Of a stretch of DNA of 64,000 nt, positions 41,597 to 52,722 are shown piece after piece (positions within the stretch are counted from its first letter, which is position 1; each line of letters opens with the position of its first letter). The notes beneath the pieces were generated by a model that was not told the origin of the DNA, did not search any database, and worked only from the letters and a program-made list of their open reading frames with translations. This stretch comes from Massilia varians (GTDB lineage: Bacteria > Pseudomonadota > Gammaproteobacteria > Burkholderiales > Burkholderiaceae_D): positions 5,333,001 through 5,397,000 of the forward strand of contig NZ_AP026966.1 of NCBI RefSeq assembly GCF_027923905.1. Direction: 5' to 3'. A program made the translations under genes and the position numbers.

Positions 41597-41833
41597 TTAC
41601 ATTCGCTTCTTTTGTGACATCTGAGCCTCAACATCTATGCGGACAGGGTTGTTGCAGCAGAGGTTTACAGGACTTGTTACCAACTTCGTTAGGTAATTGA
41701 GATTCGAACTAACGCGTCCAAGTTGAAGTGCGGCAGTGATCGTGCCTCTCATTGTCGACAGTTGCAATGTGAGACCCTCGGGAAGTCCACCAGTCCAGCT
41801 ACAAATTGCGATATGAAAACGGAAATCTTCCAT
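41597..41833 (-). CDS. small unknown protein (78 aa)
   Basis: Opens MEDFRFHIAICSWTGGLPEG behind GAAGGCAAGAG; ends MSQKKRM. The composition is protein-like and the gene is just upstream of the histidine kinase on the same strand. It could be the remains of a longer gene. No family recognised. Confidence 0.4.
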   Translation of the reverse strand: MEDFRFHIAICSWTGGLPEGLTLQLSTMRGTITAALQLGRVSSNLNYLTKLVTSPVNLCCNNPVRIDVEAQMSQKKRM

Positions 41834-42006
41834 TATTTTCTCTTGCCTTCATCACAAGTATTCTTCCAGTTGATAAAAAGACTCGTCAGGAACACTCGAG
41901 TGGTTCGACACTGAGCCGTTGAGCTCGAGAAGTAAGTTGACCTGATCGGAATCTTGTAGCCAGCTGGATAGTTAGTCTTCATGTTATTTTTGTACATGGA
42001 GGCTAG

Positions 42007-42273
42007 ATGAAGAAACGTTTTACCGAAGAGCAGATCATTGGGATCTTGCGGCAGGCTGAGGCCGATGGCGTGGTCATCCGGGATCTCTGCAGGAAGCACA
42101 ACATCACTGAGCAGACCTTTTTCCGGTGGCGGAACAAGTACAACGGGATGACAGTGCCGGAAGCGCGCCGGTTGAAAGACCTGGAGGCCGAGAACGCCAA
42201 GTTGAAGAAGCTGCTGGCAGAGCAGTTGTTGGCGATCGAAGGATTGAAGGAGATCGCCGGAAAAAAATGGTAA
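42007..42273 (+). CDS. IS407-like OrfA
   Basis: An 88-aa helix-turn-helix protein starting [20 protein letters not shown], with [19 protein letters not shown] and a short coiled coil. It ends in an A7 run (42261-42267) where -1 slippage would fuse it to OrfB. Confidence 0.9.
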   Translation: MKKRFTEEQIIGILRQAEADGVVIRDLCRKHNITEQTFFRWRNKYNGMTVPEARRLKDLEAENAKLKKLLAEQLLAIEGLKEIAGKKW

Positions 42274-43088
42274 CCCCGGCAGCCAGGAGGCAAGCGCTCG
42301 AGATCCTGAAAAGCAAAGGTCTATCCGAACGCGCTGCCTGCCGATTTGCCGGGGTAAGTCGGCGCGTGGCGAATTACGAGCTCAAGCAGCCGACGAAAGA
42401 CCAAGCGCTGGGATCGCAGTTGATCGAGGCTTCAAGCCGCTATCCTCGGTTTGGCTATCGACGCATCGCCGTGATGACGGGCACGAAGGTGAGCCGTGTA
42501 TGGCGATTGTGGAGCAAGCTGGGTTTGAATCTGCCGAAGCGCCGGCCGAGGAAACGCCGCTGCGGCAACGACATACGCATTCCAGGTTCGACTGCACCCA
42601 ACGGCGTGTGGACGTATGACTTTGTGCATGACCAACTGGCCAACGGCGGCCCTCTTAAGATGCTGTGCGTTTTGGACGAGAACACGCGCGAGTGCCTGGC
42701 TATCGAAGTCGGCAAATCACTGCGCAGCCAGGACGTTATCCTGACGCTGTCCAGGCTGATGCGCATCTATGGCAAGCCGGCCTTTATCCGCTCGGACAAC
42801 GGTGCCGAATTTACTGCCACGGCTGTCATGAAATGGCTGCGTGACCAGAACATCGGACCGGCTTACATCAAGCCAGGCAGCCCATGGCAAAACGGCTTCG
42901 TCGAAAGCTTCAACGGCAAGCTACGTGACGAATGCCTAAACCGGGAATGGTTTGTAAGCCGGCAGGAGGCCAAGCTGATCATTGAGAAATGGCGACACTT
43001 CTATAACAATGAGCGACCGCATTCTGCGCTTGGCAACCGAACGCCGGCTTCTGTCGGACGGGAACGGCGCCAGGAACAGGCGGCTTGA
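42267..43088 (+). CDS. IS407-like OrfB transposase
   Basis: A 273-aa DDE transposase. It begins [20 protein letters not shown], has GYRRIAVM, and the rve core [11 protein letters not shown] (Asp), [12 protein letters not shown] (Asp) and [12 protein letters not shown] (Glu). Its ATG lies in the A7 slippery run at the end of OrfA. Intact. Confidence 0.92.
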   Translation: MVTPAARRQALEILKSKGLSERAACRFAGVSRRVANYELKQPTKDQALGSQLIEASSRYPRFGYRRIAVMTGTKVSRVWRLWSKLGLNLPKRRPRKRRCGNDIRIPGSTAPNGVWTYDFVHDQLANGGPLKMLCVLDENTRECLAIEVGKSLRSQDVILTLSRLMRIYGKPAFIRSDNGAEFTATAVMKWLRDQNIGPAYIKPGSPWQNGFVESFNGKLRDECLNREWFVSRQEAKLIIEKWRHFYNNERPHSALGNRTPASVGRERRQEQAA

Positions 43089-43136
43089 TGTCGAAGACTA
43101 ACTATCGCCGTGGCTACAAATTAGCCGATCAGGTCA

Positions 43137-43465
43137 CTAGCGATATTGTCTGCCGTCTCGGCGGTGAAGAGTTAGTATTGCTATTACCTGAGTGCACTGC
43201 GGAGGCGGCCGCGAAGTGCGCTGAAAGTATTCGGCAAACATTGAATGAAATTGCAATAGCCCATCTTAATCAAAACCTTTCGGGCATATCAGCTTCGTTT
43301 GGTGTTGCATCATATCCGTTACACGCGATTCACGGTGAAGAGCTGCTGAAGGCCGCCGATCGCGCATTGTATGTTGCCAAAAATAACGGACGAAATCGGG
43401 TTGTCACAGCAGAGCCGTGCGACAGCCTTCAATTTGCAACAGCGCAAATCCCGATAGTAGCTAGT
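43137..43465 (+). pseudogene. GGDEF domain fragment (diguanylate cyclase C-terminus)
   Basis: About 110 codons read straight out of the IS: TSDIVCRLGGEELVLLLPEC, FGVASYPLHAIHGEELLKAA and DRALYVAKNNGRNRV, i.e. the second half of a GGDEF domain with the motif GGEEL. The 5' half is missing at the IS407-like border, and the 3' end and stop are missing at IS481 copy B. No matching N-terminal part is found in the window. It cannot make c-di-GMP as it stands. Confidence 0.88.
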
Positions 43466-44441
43466 TGTCAAGACCCGGCTGGTTATACACGCGCTTCCTG
43501 AACAATTCAGGGCGTTTTTCATGCCATTCCTTGAGCGCCTGAACGGGTGTTTTGTGTTGGAGCGCGCGTTGCGGAATGCTGTGGTTGTAGATCTTGACGT
43601 AATTGCGCAGCGTCGATTCCAGTTCGGCAGCTGAACCAAAACGGGTCTGGTTGACGATGTCGCTGATACGACCGTTGAAGCGCTCCACCATGCCGTTGGT
43701 CTGCGGATGACGAGGCGGGATGAGCCGGTGTTCGATGCCGAGCTGCTTGCACAGGCGGTCGAACACGTGTGTGCCGCTGGGTTCCTTCTTCTTGCCGCCA
43801 GCCGTGAAGCGGTCGGTGAACTGGCTGCCGTTGTCGGTCAGAAGCTTGACGATCTTGACGGGACAGGCTTGCTGGACTTTGTTGAGGAAGTCGCCACTGC
43901 TGCCATCGGTCTGGTCGGCATAGAGCTCGATGAAGACCCAGCGCGTAGCACGGTCGATGGCAACGAAGAGATAGCGCCTTGCCGTCTCGTCGGGCATCTG
44001 CGGCAGGTACTTGATGTCGATGTGCACAAAGCCCGGCTCGTAGTCCTTGAAGGTCTTTTTCGTGGCGGGCGCAGTGCCTTCCTGCTCGACCAGGTTACGT
44101 AGATCCGAGACACCGTGGCGGCGCAGGCAACGTCCCAGGCCGGCACGCGAGACGGCTGGATTGATGAACTCGCGCGTGACCGCCAGCAGGTCGTCCGTGG
44201 GCAGCAGCAACGTCTTGCGCAGCTCCACCACGATGAGCTCCTGCTCGGGCGTGAGCGTCGTGTACATCTTGTTCGGCGCATGCGACTTGTCTTCAGGAGA
44301 CTCGCGGTTTTGCCACTTTCGGATGGTTTGGCGGGTGACGTTGTACATCCTGGCCAGTTCGGCCTGCGGGAGCGTCGAGTTCCTGATTTCCTCACGGATC
44401 AGGTGGGTAGTACGGGCTTGGCTGTGCAGTGCCTGGGTCAT
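43461..44441 (-). CDS. IS481-family transposase (copy B)
   Basis: Identical in sequence to copy A apart from the final residue, which is set by the flank (Asn instead of Thr). Intact HTH and DDE residues as described for copy A. Confidence 0.93.
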   Translation of the reverse strand: MTQALHSQARTTHLIREEIRNSTLPQAELARMYNVTRQTIRKWQNRESPEDKSHAPNKMYTTLTPEQELIVVELRKTLLLPTDDLLAVTREFINPAVSRAGLGRCLRRHGVSDLRNLVEQEGTAPATKKTFKDYEPGFVHIDIKYLPQMPDETARRYLFVAIDRATRWVFIELYADQTDGSSGDFLNKVQQACPVKIVKLLTDNGSQFTDRFTAGGKKKEPSGTHVFDRLCKQLGIEHRLIPPRHPQTNGMVERFNGRISDIVNQTRFGSAAELESTLRNYVKIYNHSIPQRALQHKTPVQALKEWHEKRPELFRKRVYNQPGLDN

Positions 44442-44545
44442 CGAGTTGCCAGTGAAGAGTCGGATTGGAACAGTGTACGCAAAACGTGTCTGGCCTTGAA
44501 GAGCGGCCAGCTACGCATGGGTACATGATCCCACGAGTCCAGACA
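43466..44545 (-). mobile_element. IS481-type insertion sequence, copy B
   Basis: Same 1080-bp element as copy A. The flanks do not match each other (GCTAGT at the left, TCTAGG at the right). The right flank is the reverse complement of the right flank of copy C (CCTAGA). Confidence 0.9.
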
Positions 44546-44596
44546 TCTAGGCAGTACACACTGAGCGTTGCTTGTAGATCACAATCGAGCATTCGC

Positions 44597-45241
44597 TTAC
44601 AGTAGGTATTCGACCATTTCGCATAGCTCCAATAACGAAGAGAGTGAGTTTTGTGAACTCGAGCGTTGCTTGCGGTCCAGCAACAATGCTTGCATTCCGA
44701 ACGAGCGCGGTCCCTCGACATCGGCTGCGACAGTATCGCCAACCATTAAAACATTGCGGGGCGAGCAGTACAGTTGCTGGCAGGCATGCGCATAGATTGC
44801 CGGGTTAGGTTTGATTGCGCCTACATCAAAACTCCAGACATAAGCGTCAAATACCTGGGGGAGTGTTGACAAGACTGGTCCGGCATACTCTAGGGCGAGA
44901 TTTGAGCAGAGTCCTAGTTTGTATCCGCGGTTTTTCAACTCATAGAGCGCGGGCAACGTGTCCGCAAATGGAAAGATAGATTCGACCTCAGCATGCAAAT
45001 CACATCCGAGTTGCTTACGTTCGTCGTTTGTCAATCGAATTCCTAACAATTCGCCGGCTTCAAGCAAGCCGACAGGTTGAGTCATAATTATCTCCGCGTC
45101 CCTAGCACTAGGCTTTCTACCTTGGCTGGCACCGATTTGGATAAGTTGTCGAAAGGGTGCACGCTTATCAGAAATATTGACAAGGGTGCCGTAGACATCA
45201 AACAGAATGAATTTTATCGCGCTGCTGTCGAGTTTTTCCAT
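44597..45241 (-). CDS. HAD-superfamily hydrolase, haloacid dehalogenase-like
   Basis: The 214-aa protein has HAD motif I FILFDVYGTLVN (catalytic Asp), motif II LGLCSNLAL, motif III lysine in VGAIKPNPAIYAHA and motif IV VLMVGDTVAADVEGPRSFGM. The replacement of the usual DGDGT by DVYGT is typical of the 2-haloacid dehalogenase subgroup, though substrate cannot be fixed. Codon use is AT-rich. The cap is helical (about residues 20-90). Confidence 0.88.
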   Translation of the reverse strand: MEKLDSSAIKFILFDVYGTLVNISDKRAPFRQLIQIGASQGRKPSARDAEIIMTQPVGLLEAGELLGIRLTNDERKQLGCDLHAEVESIFPFADTLPALYELKNRGYKLGLCSNLALEYAGPVLSTLPQVFDAYVWSFDVGAIKPNPAIYAHACQQLYCSPRNVLMVGDTVAADVEGPRSFGMQALLLDRKQRSSSQNSLSSLLELCEMVEYLL

Positions 45242-45385
45242 TGTTCTAAGTGGTGAAGTTAAGCTTATAAAAAATTACAGCGAATTTAATTATGCCGTTG
45301 GTGGAGATCAATTGAGCGTGGAGATACAGCAAGTTACACGTAGATACGAAGTCCGTCAAATGGGAAATCTGTCGCAGGGATAAAG

Positions 45386-46171
45386 ATGAGGTTGTTAATT
45401 TTGTCTGATCTTCATTTAGAGGTTTGGCGCGATCATGGGCCTCGAATCGATGTATCGATCAGTCGGCCTGATGTTGTTATCCTTGCCGGTGACATTCATA
45501 CAAAGTTTCGTGCACCTTCCTGGGCTGCTCAAAACTTTTCTGGAATACCGATTGTTTACGTTGCTGGTAATCATGAATATTATGGAGAAGCAATTGAAAA
45601 AACAGGAGATGCGATCGCTCAAGAATGCATGCGCTACCCCAGTGTGCACTATCTTGACTGCGCGGAATACATTTATGACGACGTTCGCTTTTTAGGTGCA
45701 ACTCTGTGGACTGACTTTGCCTTATTTAGTCCGGATCGCAAGTGGAGTGCAATGCTTGACGCCAAAGCAGCGATGAATGACTATCAACGGATCAAAGTGG
45801 CAACTGCTGGGTACAGGAAACTACATCCCCAAGATACTGCTCGCCTACACAGCGCACAACGGATTTGGCTTCAAGAAAAACTTGACGAGCCGTTTGCTGG
45901 GCATACAGTTGTCGTTACTCACATGGCCCCCTCAATGCGTTCGGTTGCTCCCAAATACGCAGCGGATCCAGTTTCGGCTGCATTCGCTTCGAACTTAGAC
46001 GACTTGGTAGGGAGGGCTAACGTTTGGGTACATGGCCATACGCATAGTAGTTTCGATTATGAAGTGGAAGGATGTCGGGTCGTGGCTAATCCTCTCGGAT
46101 ATTTGATGCGAAATGGCGGTGCTGAGAACGAACAATTTTATCCAAATTTTATTGTTCAGCTAGAACGCTGA
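45386..46171 (+). CDS. Metallophosphoesterase (calcineurin-like)
   Basis: The 261-aa protein has all five metal-site blocks: LSDLHLEV, VILAGDIHT, VAGNHEYYG, VVTHMAPS and WVHGHTHSSFD. No signal peptide, so it acts in the cytoplasm. Families of this type hydrolyse phosphodiesters of nucleotides or act as kinase-phosphatase modules; substrate unknown. Divergent from the HAD gene across about 145 AT-rich bases. Confidence 0.92.
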   Translation: MRLLILSDLHLEVWRDHGPRIDVSISRPDVVILAGDIHTKFRAPSWAAQNFSGIPIVYVAGNHEYYGEAIEKTGDAIAQECMRYPSVHYLDCAEYIYDDVRFLGATLWTDFALFSPDRKWSAMLDAKAAMNDYQRIKVATAGYRKLHPQDTARLHSAQRIWLQEKLDEPFAGHTVVVTHMAPSMRSVAPKYAADPVSAAFASNLDDLVGRANVWVHGHTHSSFDYEVEGCRVVANPLGYLMRNGGAENEQFYPNFIVQLER

Positions 46172-46682
46172 GCTGACAGCACGAGTGCGGATTTGCTTAT
46201 TGATTTTTTTGTCTTCCTTATACCTCCACATAGGCAGCCGCTGTGGAAAGTACCTCCTTCACTCTACCATCGCGTAACGCTTCGAGGGGTGTCTCACCTA
46301 GGGAAGTAAATATGCTAGTGAAGAAATGGTATTTCAATGCAGCCGGCAACAATCCCAACGCTTTACACACCTTTTGGAGCATACGTCGATTTAGTGACGA
46401 ATCACTGTAGAAGGCTGGGTAGTAGGCCTCGCCTAATGGCCCAATCACAGTGAAGAGACGACCAGTAGCTACGGCCTTTATGATAGTCACGCGCTTGACA
46501 GGCCACGCTGCCTGCAACTGTTCTAAGGAGATGTATTCGCCACGCTTAATACGCTCGACAAGGTTGTGTGCTGCAGCGATTCGGGCCTGAGCCATGAACT
46601 CTTCACCCCGCCGGATCGATTCAGGGGTAGAGTACACGGGTGTAGTGGTCTAATGTCCCCGGACACCTCGATAGGTGGATAA

Positions 46683-47881
<1,199 letters not shown>

Positions 47882-48134
47882 CCACTACAGGGCGACTTTC
47901 CTTTACGCGCCTTAGCAAGAGCGCGCTCGAAGGCAGCGTCAACAGGGTCTTGAATTAGGGGTTCACTGTTCTGAGGAATCGGTTCAGGCATTGGGCACAC
48001 AGGGTTTCCTTCAAAGGTTTTGCCAAGCATGTGAGGAATCATTAGGAACTAGGATCATTGCTTGGCCTAATGTAAGTGGGGGGGACGATATCCAATCTTA
48101 GACCGATAACGAAGATCGGTACGGCTCAGTGTAC

Positions 48135-48430
48135 GCAATTGTTGCATCTATGGAACTTTGCGTGCTTGTTTGTCTTGACGTATGGTTTGACGAACTGCGG
48201 CGCCATCAACTTGACCGTATGACCCTGGCTCTGCAGCTTGCGTGGCCAGTGATGCGCGCTGCCGCATGTTCCATGCCAATAAGACACGGTGCCAGATTAG
48301 CGAAGAAGACCGCCATTTCCTCGCGCTTGATCTGCTTCTTCAGTGCAGCTTTGCCGTGCGCATCGACCCCATACACCTGAAACACGTTTTTTGCCAAATC
48401 GATGCCGATTGTCGTAATCTTCATAGCCAC
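48135..48430 (-). pseudogene. IS110-family transposase N-terminal fragment
   Basis: The minus strand reads MKITTIGIDLAKNVFQVYGV and LKKQIKREEMAVFFANLAPC, the start of the RuvC-like DEDD domain of IS110 transposases. A frameshift near 48245 follows, and the homology continues as KLQSQGHTVKLMAPQFVKPY before ending. Less than a third of the gene is left. Confidence 0.85.
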
Positions 48431-48653
48431 GCCCCCCTTGACTCAAGTGGTTGGTTGACACTTCCACTTTGGCACATCTGATGCCGTACGGGTGGTGGCG
48501 TCCATTGGTCTTGCCCTAACGCAGTTCTTCACTACTTCGGTAGGATATTAGGCAATCCGTGATAATTTTCATGGCGCATATGTTCAGGCTATCCATGTTC
48601 CGGTCTTCGGATCCTAGACCAGCGCAGTAGTCCTTTCGATACCGGAGCGATTC

Positions 48654-49112
48654 TTGATAGTTTTTCTTGACACAGAGTTCACAAGCTTCGGAGAGCCATA
48701 TCTAATATCGATTGGTCTTGTTGCTGACCAAAATGAGCTTTATTTTGAACTTAGTGGTGTGTCACCTGAAATTTGTGCGCCATTTGTTCGGGCTAACGTC
48801 CTACCGTTGCTTACTGGCCCTGTGTTGGAACCAATAGAAGGCTCTAAACAGTTGGCTGCCTTTCTGTCAGTATGCGGTCCTGAAGTCACCTTCTTTTGTG
48901 ATGCGCCACGTTACGATATTACATTACTAACCCCCTTTTTACCGAGCGGGTTGCGCTGGAGTTTTGCGGTTCCATCTTTCCAAGATGCTGCGTGTGAGGA
49001 TCTTTTCGAACTTACTCGTGAAAAAGCTTTTGCTAGCGGTTTTCGCAGACATCATGCTCTGGATGATGCAAGGGCCCTGGCTGCAGCGTGGACAGCGGCG
49101 CGTCGTACCTAA
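48654..49112 (+). CDS. DEDDh 3'-5' exonuclease-like protein (152 aa)
   Basis: A compact RNase-T-like fold with the catalytic residues of DEDDh exonucleases: VFLDTEFTSFG (Asp, Glu) near the N-terminus, a central FFCDAPRYDITLL (Asp) and RRHHALDDARALAAAW (His, Asp). The start is TTG at 48654, eight bases after CCGGAG, since no ATG precedes the DTE motif. AT-rich island codon use. Substrate is unknown; DNA or RNA trimming is possible. It stands alone between two IS remnants. Confidence 0.83.
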   Translation: MIVFLDTEFTSFGEPYLISIGLVADQNELYFELSGVSPEICAPFVRANVLPLLTGPVLEPIEGSKQLAAFLSVCGPEVTFFCDAPRYDITLLTPFLPSGLRWSFAVPSFQDAACEDLFELTREKAFASGFRRHHALDDARALAAAWTAARRT

Positions 49113-49122
49113 TGGTCCAGTG

Positions 49123-50020
49123 AACGTCTGTAATGGGTCGATAGCCGACGTACTCGGCCGTAGTTCGGAAGCCAACATGGCGGCCGTGTTCCTAGACGGA
49201 CTGATTCCATGGCCCAAGCACTTCGCTCAGAAGACCTTTGGTTGCTTGAAGCCGCTCATCTCTCGACCCGTCGTGAAAGGCGGACGACCACGCATTAACG
49301 ATCAGGCGACACTAACCGGGATCCTGTTTGTGCTCAAGACCGGGATACCACGGGAATACCTGCCGCGCGAACTCGGCTGCGGCAGTGCATGACTAGTTGG
49401 TGCCGCCCCCTACGAATGGATGAAAGCCGGCGTTTGGCAGCGCATCCACGAGGCAGTTTTACGACGGCTGCGCGAGAACAACGAGATTATGTGGGATCGA
49501 GCTTGCGTTCACGCTGCCAGTGTGCCTGCCCCTGCGGGTGGCGAGCATACAGGCGAAGCCCGACTGATCGTAGCAAGCTCGGCTGCAAAAGGCCATCTGC
49601 TCTTAGATCAATGTGGGTTGCCGCTGGTAGACAGGATATCGGGCGCCCAAGTGCATGACTCGCGCTTGCTTATTCCACTCGTGGAAGCTATCCCAGCGGT
49701 TAAGGGGTTGTCCGGTCGTGCGTGCAGGACGTCGAGGTAAGCTGCATGCTGATCGAGCATACGCTTCACGAGCGCATCGCGCCTGGCTGCGCCGACGCGG
49801 CATTGCAACACGTATCGCGCGCTATGGCGTAGAGTCGCGCAAACGGCTCGCCGATGGCGGTGGGTCGTCGAGCGTACCTCGGGTTGGCTATAACGCTTTC
49901 GCAGACTGCGCATACGACATGAGCGAGGAGCAGACTACCAGGCGCTCTTTCATTTGCATACTCGCTCATCTGTTGGCGGTATGTCGAGCGGTTTTGTTAG
50001 GCATACGTGGTGTAGAATTC
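49123..50020 (+). pseudogene. decayed IS5-type transposase, copy 2
   Basis: Starts MAQALRSEDLWLLEAAHLST at 49209 and continues through shifted frames: GIPREYLPRELGCGSA, VWQRIHEAVLRRLRENNEIM, RLIVASSAAKGHLLLDQCGL, DSRLLIPLVEAIPAVKGLSG. It resembles the remnant at 30060-30930 in sequence and also in the 80 bases before the start codon, so both derive from one element. Not functional. Confidence 0.82.
49125..49150. repeat. island palindromic repeat, copy H
   Basis: CGTCTGTAATGGGTCGATAG, then CCGACG; the same position relative to the IS5 remnant as copy G has to the other remnant. Confidence 0.55.
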
Positions 50021-50024
50021 GATT

Positions 50025-50228
50025 ATGTTAATCAGAGATAAACCTTCCCACTACGCAACTTCAGTTGAGCTCGAAGAAGCTATCTGCAGGCATCGCAAGC
50101 AAGTGAAGAAATTAATCGTTGAGGCTCGAACTCATCCCGCCAGCTCATTAAAAAAGAGGAATTTTCTAACCGACAATAAGAATAACAATTCGGGTCTCCG
50201 AAAAATAAAACGCTCCCGCTTTTTTTAA
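50025..50228 (+). CDS. doubtful small basic ORF (67 aa)
   Basis: Opens MLIRDKPSHYATSVELEEAI and ends in a lysine/asparagine-rich tail. It sits 18 bases before the response regulator on the same strand. The N-terminal part looks protein-like, while the tail reads like AT-rich non-coding DNA. May be a leader ORF or chance. Confidence 0.3.
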   Translation: MLIRDKPSHYATSVELEEAICRHRKQVKKLIVEARTHPASSLKKRNFLTDNKNNNSGLRKIKRSRFF

Positions 50229-50246
50229 TTTTCGAATTTCGGCGAC

Positions 50247-50666
50247 ATGCTTGACACTATCCTTTTGGCTGAAGACAGTCTTAATGATCAAGAGTTGATG
50301 ATCATTGCGCTCAAGAAGGCACATATAGCGACGCAACTAGTGATTGCAAACGATGGGGAAGAGGCTCTCGACTATCTTCTTTGCCGTGGAAAATTCGCGT
50401 CCCGCCCTGCTGGTAATCCTGCGTTGATTTTGCTTGATCTTAAGATGCCGAAACTAAACGGAATTGAAGTCTTGCGCGTGCTACGCTCCACTCCTGAGAT
50501 TTCAAGAGTTCGCGTTGTCATAATAACGGGGTCGGTAATGGAAGAGGATCTTTCTAACAGCTACAAATTTGGAATTGAATCTTTTATAATTAAACCCGTG
50601 GAGTTTGAAGATCTCGTGCGTGTGGCAAAAGACATTAAAAAAATATGCATCTCGAATGATAGTTAG
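50247..50666 (+). CDS. CheY-like single-domain response regulator (Rcp1 type)
   Basis: The 139-aa receiver has the acidic pocket ILLAEDSLND, the phosphorylated Asp in LILLDLKMPKLNGIEVL, the Thr switch in VVIITGSVMEEDL and the Lys in FIIKPVEFEDL. The insertion LLCRGKFASRPAGNPALIL before the Asp is typical of Rcp1-like regulators paired with phytochrome- or PAS-type histidine kinases. No output domain. The likely partner is the PAS kinase at 39594-41519. Confidence 0.93.
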   Translation: MLDTILLAEDSLNDQELMIIALKKAHIATQLVIANDGEEALDYLLCRGKFASRPAGNPALILLDLKMPKLNGIEVLRVLRSTPEISRVRVVIITGSVMEEDLSNSYKFGIESFIIKPVEFEDLVRVAKDIKKICISNDS

Positions 50667-50880
50667 TGAATTGCAAGTAGCGCAGCGCTATCGCTCCCTA
50701 TATCGAAGCAGCTGATTCTTTGTATTTTATGGAAAACAACCCATTAGCATGTCGTGGTACGAGATATTTCGGATAACAAAATTGTTCGGCTTTATTCCGG
50801 GAAACACAGGTGAGCAATTGGAAATATTTAGGAACGCAACACTTTTTCCATGAGGATCGCTATATAGAGAATTCGATAGA

Positions 50881-51960
50881 TGTCTGGACTCGTGGGATCA
50901 TGTACCCATGCGTAGCTGGCCGCTCTTCAAGGCCAGACACGTTTTGCGTACACTGTTCCAATCCGACTCTTCACTGGCAACTCGATGACCCAGGCACTGC
51001 ACAGCCAAGCCCGTACTACCCACCTGATCCGTGAGGAAATCAGGAACTCGACGCTCCCGCAGGCCGAACTGGCCAGGATGTACAACGTCACCCGCCAAAC
51101 CATCCGAAAGTGGCAAAACCGCGAGTCTCCTGAAGACAAGTCGCATGCGCCGAACAAGATGTACACGACGCTCACGCCCGAGCAGGAGCTCATCGTGGTG
51201 GAGCTGCGCAAGACGTTGCTGCTGCCCACGGACGACCTGCTGGCGGTCACGCGCGAGTTCATCAATCCAGCCGTCTCGCGTGCCGGCCTGGGACGTTGCC
51301 TGCGCCGCCACGGTGTCTCGGATCTACGTAACCTGGTCGAGCAGGAAGGCACTGCGCCCGCCACGAAAAAGACCTTCAAGGACTACGAGCCGGGCTTTGT
51401 GCACATCGACATCAAGTACCTGCCGCAGATGCCCGACGAGACGGCAAGGCGCTATCTCTTCGTTGCCATCGACCGTGCTACGCGCTGGGTCTTCATCGAG
51501 CTCTATGCCGACCAGACCGATGGCAGCAGTGGCGACTTCCTCAACAAAGTCCAGCAAGCCTGTCCCGTCAAGATCGTCAAGCTTCTGACCGACAACGGCA
51601 GCCAGTTCACCGACCGCTTCACGGCTGGCGGCAAGAAGAAGGAACCCAGCGGCACACACGTGTTCGACCGCCTGTGCAAGCAGCTCGGCATCGAACACCG
51701 GCTCATCCCGCCTCGTCATCCGCAGACCAACGGCATGGTGGAGCGCTTCAACGGTCGTATCAGCGACATCGTCAACCAGACCCGTTTTGGTTCAGCTGCC
51801 GAACTGGAATCGACGCTGCGCAATTACGTCAAGATCTACAACCACAGCATTCCGCAACGCGCGCTCCAACACAAAACACCCGTTCAGGCGCTCAAGGAAT
51901 GGCATGAAAAACGCCCTGAATTGTTCAGGAAGCGCGTGTATAACCAGCCGGGTCTTGACA
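50881..51960 (+). mobile_element. IS481-type insertion sequence, copy C
   Basis: Same 1080-bp element as copies A and B, in the opposite orientation. The flanks (GATAGA left, CCTAGA right) do not match each other; CCTAGA matches the inner flank of copy B. Confidence 0.9.
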
Positions 51961-51965
51961 CCTAG
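50985..51965 (+). CDS. IS481-family transposase (copy C)
   Basis: Identical to the copy A transposase, including the last residue set by the flanking bases; intact HTH and DDE core. Confidence 0.93.
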   Translation: MTQALHSQARTTHLIREEIRNSTLPQAELARMYNVTRQTIRKWQNRESPEDKSHAPNKMYTTLTPEQELIVVELRKTLLLPTDDLLAVTREFINPAVSRAGLGRCLRRHGVSDLRNLVEQEGTAPATKKTFKDYEPGFVHIDIKYLPQMPDETARRYLFVAIDRATRWVFIELYADQTDGSSGDFLNKVQQACPVKIVKLLTDNGSQFTDRFTAGGKKKEPSGTHVFDRLCKQLGIEHRLIPPRHPQTNGMVERFNGRISDIVNQTRFGSAAELESTLRNYVKIYNHSIPQRALQHKTPVQALKEWHEKRPELFRKRVYNQPGLDT

Positions 51966-52179
51966 ATCTATCAGACGCAACCTCGGTAACATCTGCGTTC
52001 AACCATCTAGTATTCCCATGCAAGATCAAGTCATGAATGGCGTCTTGCACTTCTTGGCTAAAACGCATCGAGCATGTGACGGGCGAGATGACCCTGCATA
52101 TGCTAGCTGTAACTTCAAAGGGCTGGTTAACGTTGCGTGGCGTGAAGGGAGTGCTTGTAGCAACCAGGGCAAAGTCCAT
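51961..52179 (-). pseudogene. unknown gene truncated by IS481 copy C
   Basis: A minus-strand frame from ATG 52177-52179 (MDFALVATSTPFTPRNVNQP) runs into the IS after TEVASDRSR. If the proposed inversion is undone, the frame continues beyond the IS as QYTLSVACRSQSSIRLQ and then a stop (bases 44546-44605), giving about 90 aa. No family recognised and no clear ribosome site. The 290 bases between this start and the tRNA hold no gene I can support. Confidence 0.4.
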
Positions 52180-52468
52180 TTGTGCCACAGAGCAGCTTGC
52201 TTAAAGTATTTTCCCTGTAGGTCTTGCCTCGGACTATACAACGCTTTGGCCGGGACTCCAGCATCGGAAGCGACAATCGCATTTAGAGGACTGCGGTACC
52301 TCGACCTCACTAATGATCGAGTAAATTTTTTGACCGGTGCTTTATAATTGCTAAGCCTTACCTACGGCAACAAAATCTTAGACAATGTTGCTGGCCAATA
52401 CCTACAGCAACGTGCTATACAAAAGCTAGCACAGCCATATCGACTACGATCCGAATCGTAAGGTGAGA

Positions 52469-52542
52469 TGGAGCGGGCAACGGGGATCGAACCCGTCTAA
52501 CCAGCTTGGGAAGCTGGGACATTACCACTATGCTATGCCCGC
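52469..52542 (-). tRNA. tRNA-Gly(CCC), complete, carried by the island
   Basis: A 74-nt cloverleaf: acceptor GCGGGCA/TGCCCGC (7 bp), D-stem GCAT/ATGT, anticodon stem CCAGC/GCTGG with loop TTCCCAA (anticodon CCC), T-arm ACGGG-TTCGATC-CCCGT, discriminator T and an encoded CCA. It differs from the split host gene in acceptor, D-arm and anticodon stem, so it is not a copy of it. Its D-arm (GCATAGTGG) lacks the CTCAAT core used for insertion. A TAAAAT -10-like hexamer lies upstream; no clear -35. It sits between the cargo and the recombinase module. Confidence 0.95.
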
Positions 52543-52722
52543 CTTGACAACACAGTACTATTTTACCCTAACAATAAACAATATGTAAGAATTTTATTCA
52601 TCAATACTTACATCAGCGTCAACTGAACTCTAGGTCAAGTCCAACTAGCCAGCCTGAGAATCATATAATGCGCCTTGAGTGCATACAAATGATCTGAAAA
52701 TTCAGTTCGGACGGCGAAATTT

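Larger units (their letters stand above)
41938..43136 (+). mobile_element. IS407-like (IS3 family) insertion sequence, 1199 bp
   Basis: The ends TGACCTGATCGG and CCGATCAGGTCA are inverted repeats. The flanking 4-mers (AAGT left, CTAG right) do not match, so there is no target duplication; a deletion or recombination at one side is likely. The right side cuts a GGDEF gene. Confidence 0.88.

Noticed and set aside
41833..42099. 88-aa minus-strand ORF upstream of the kinase
   Set aside because: More than half is antisense to the IS407-like end and OrfA; no support for translation.
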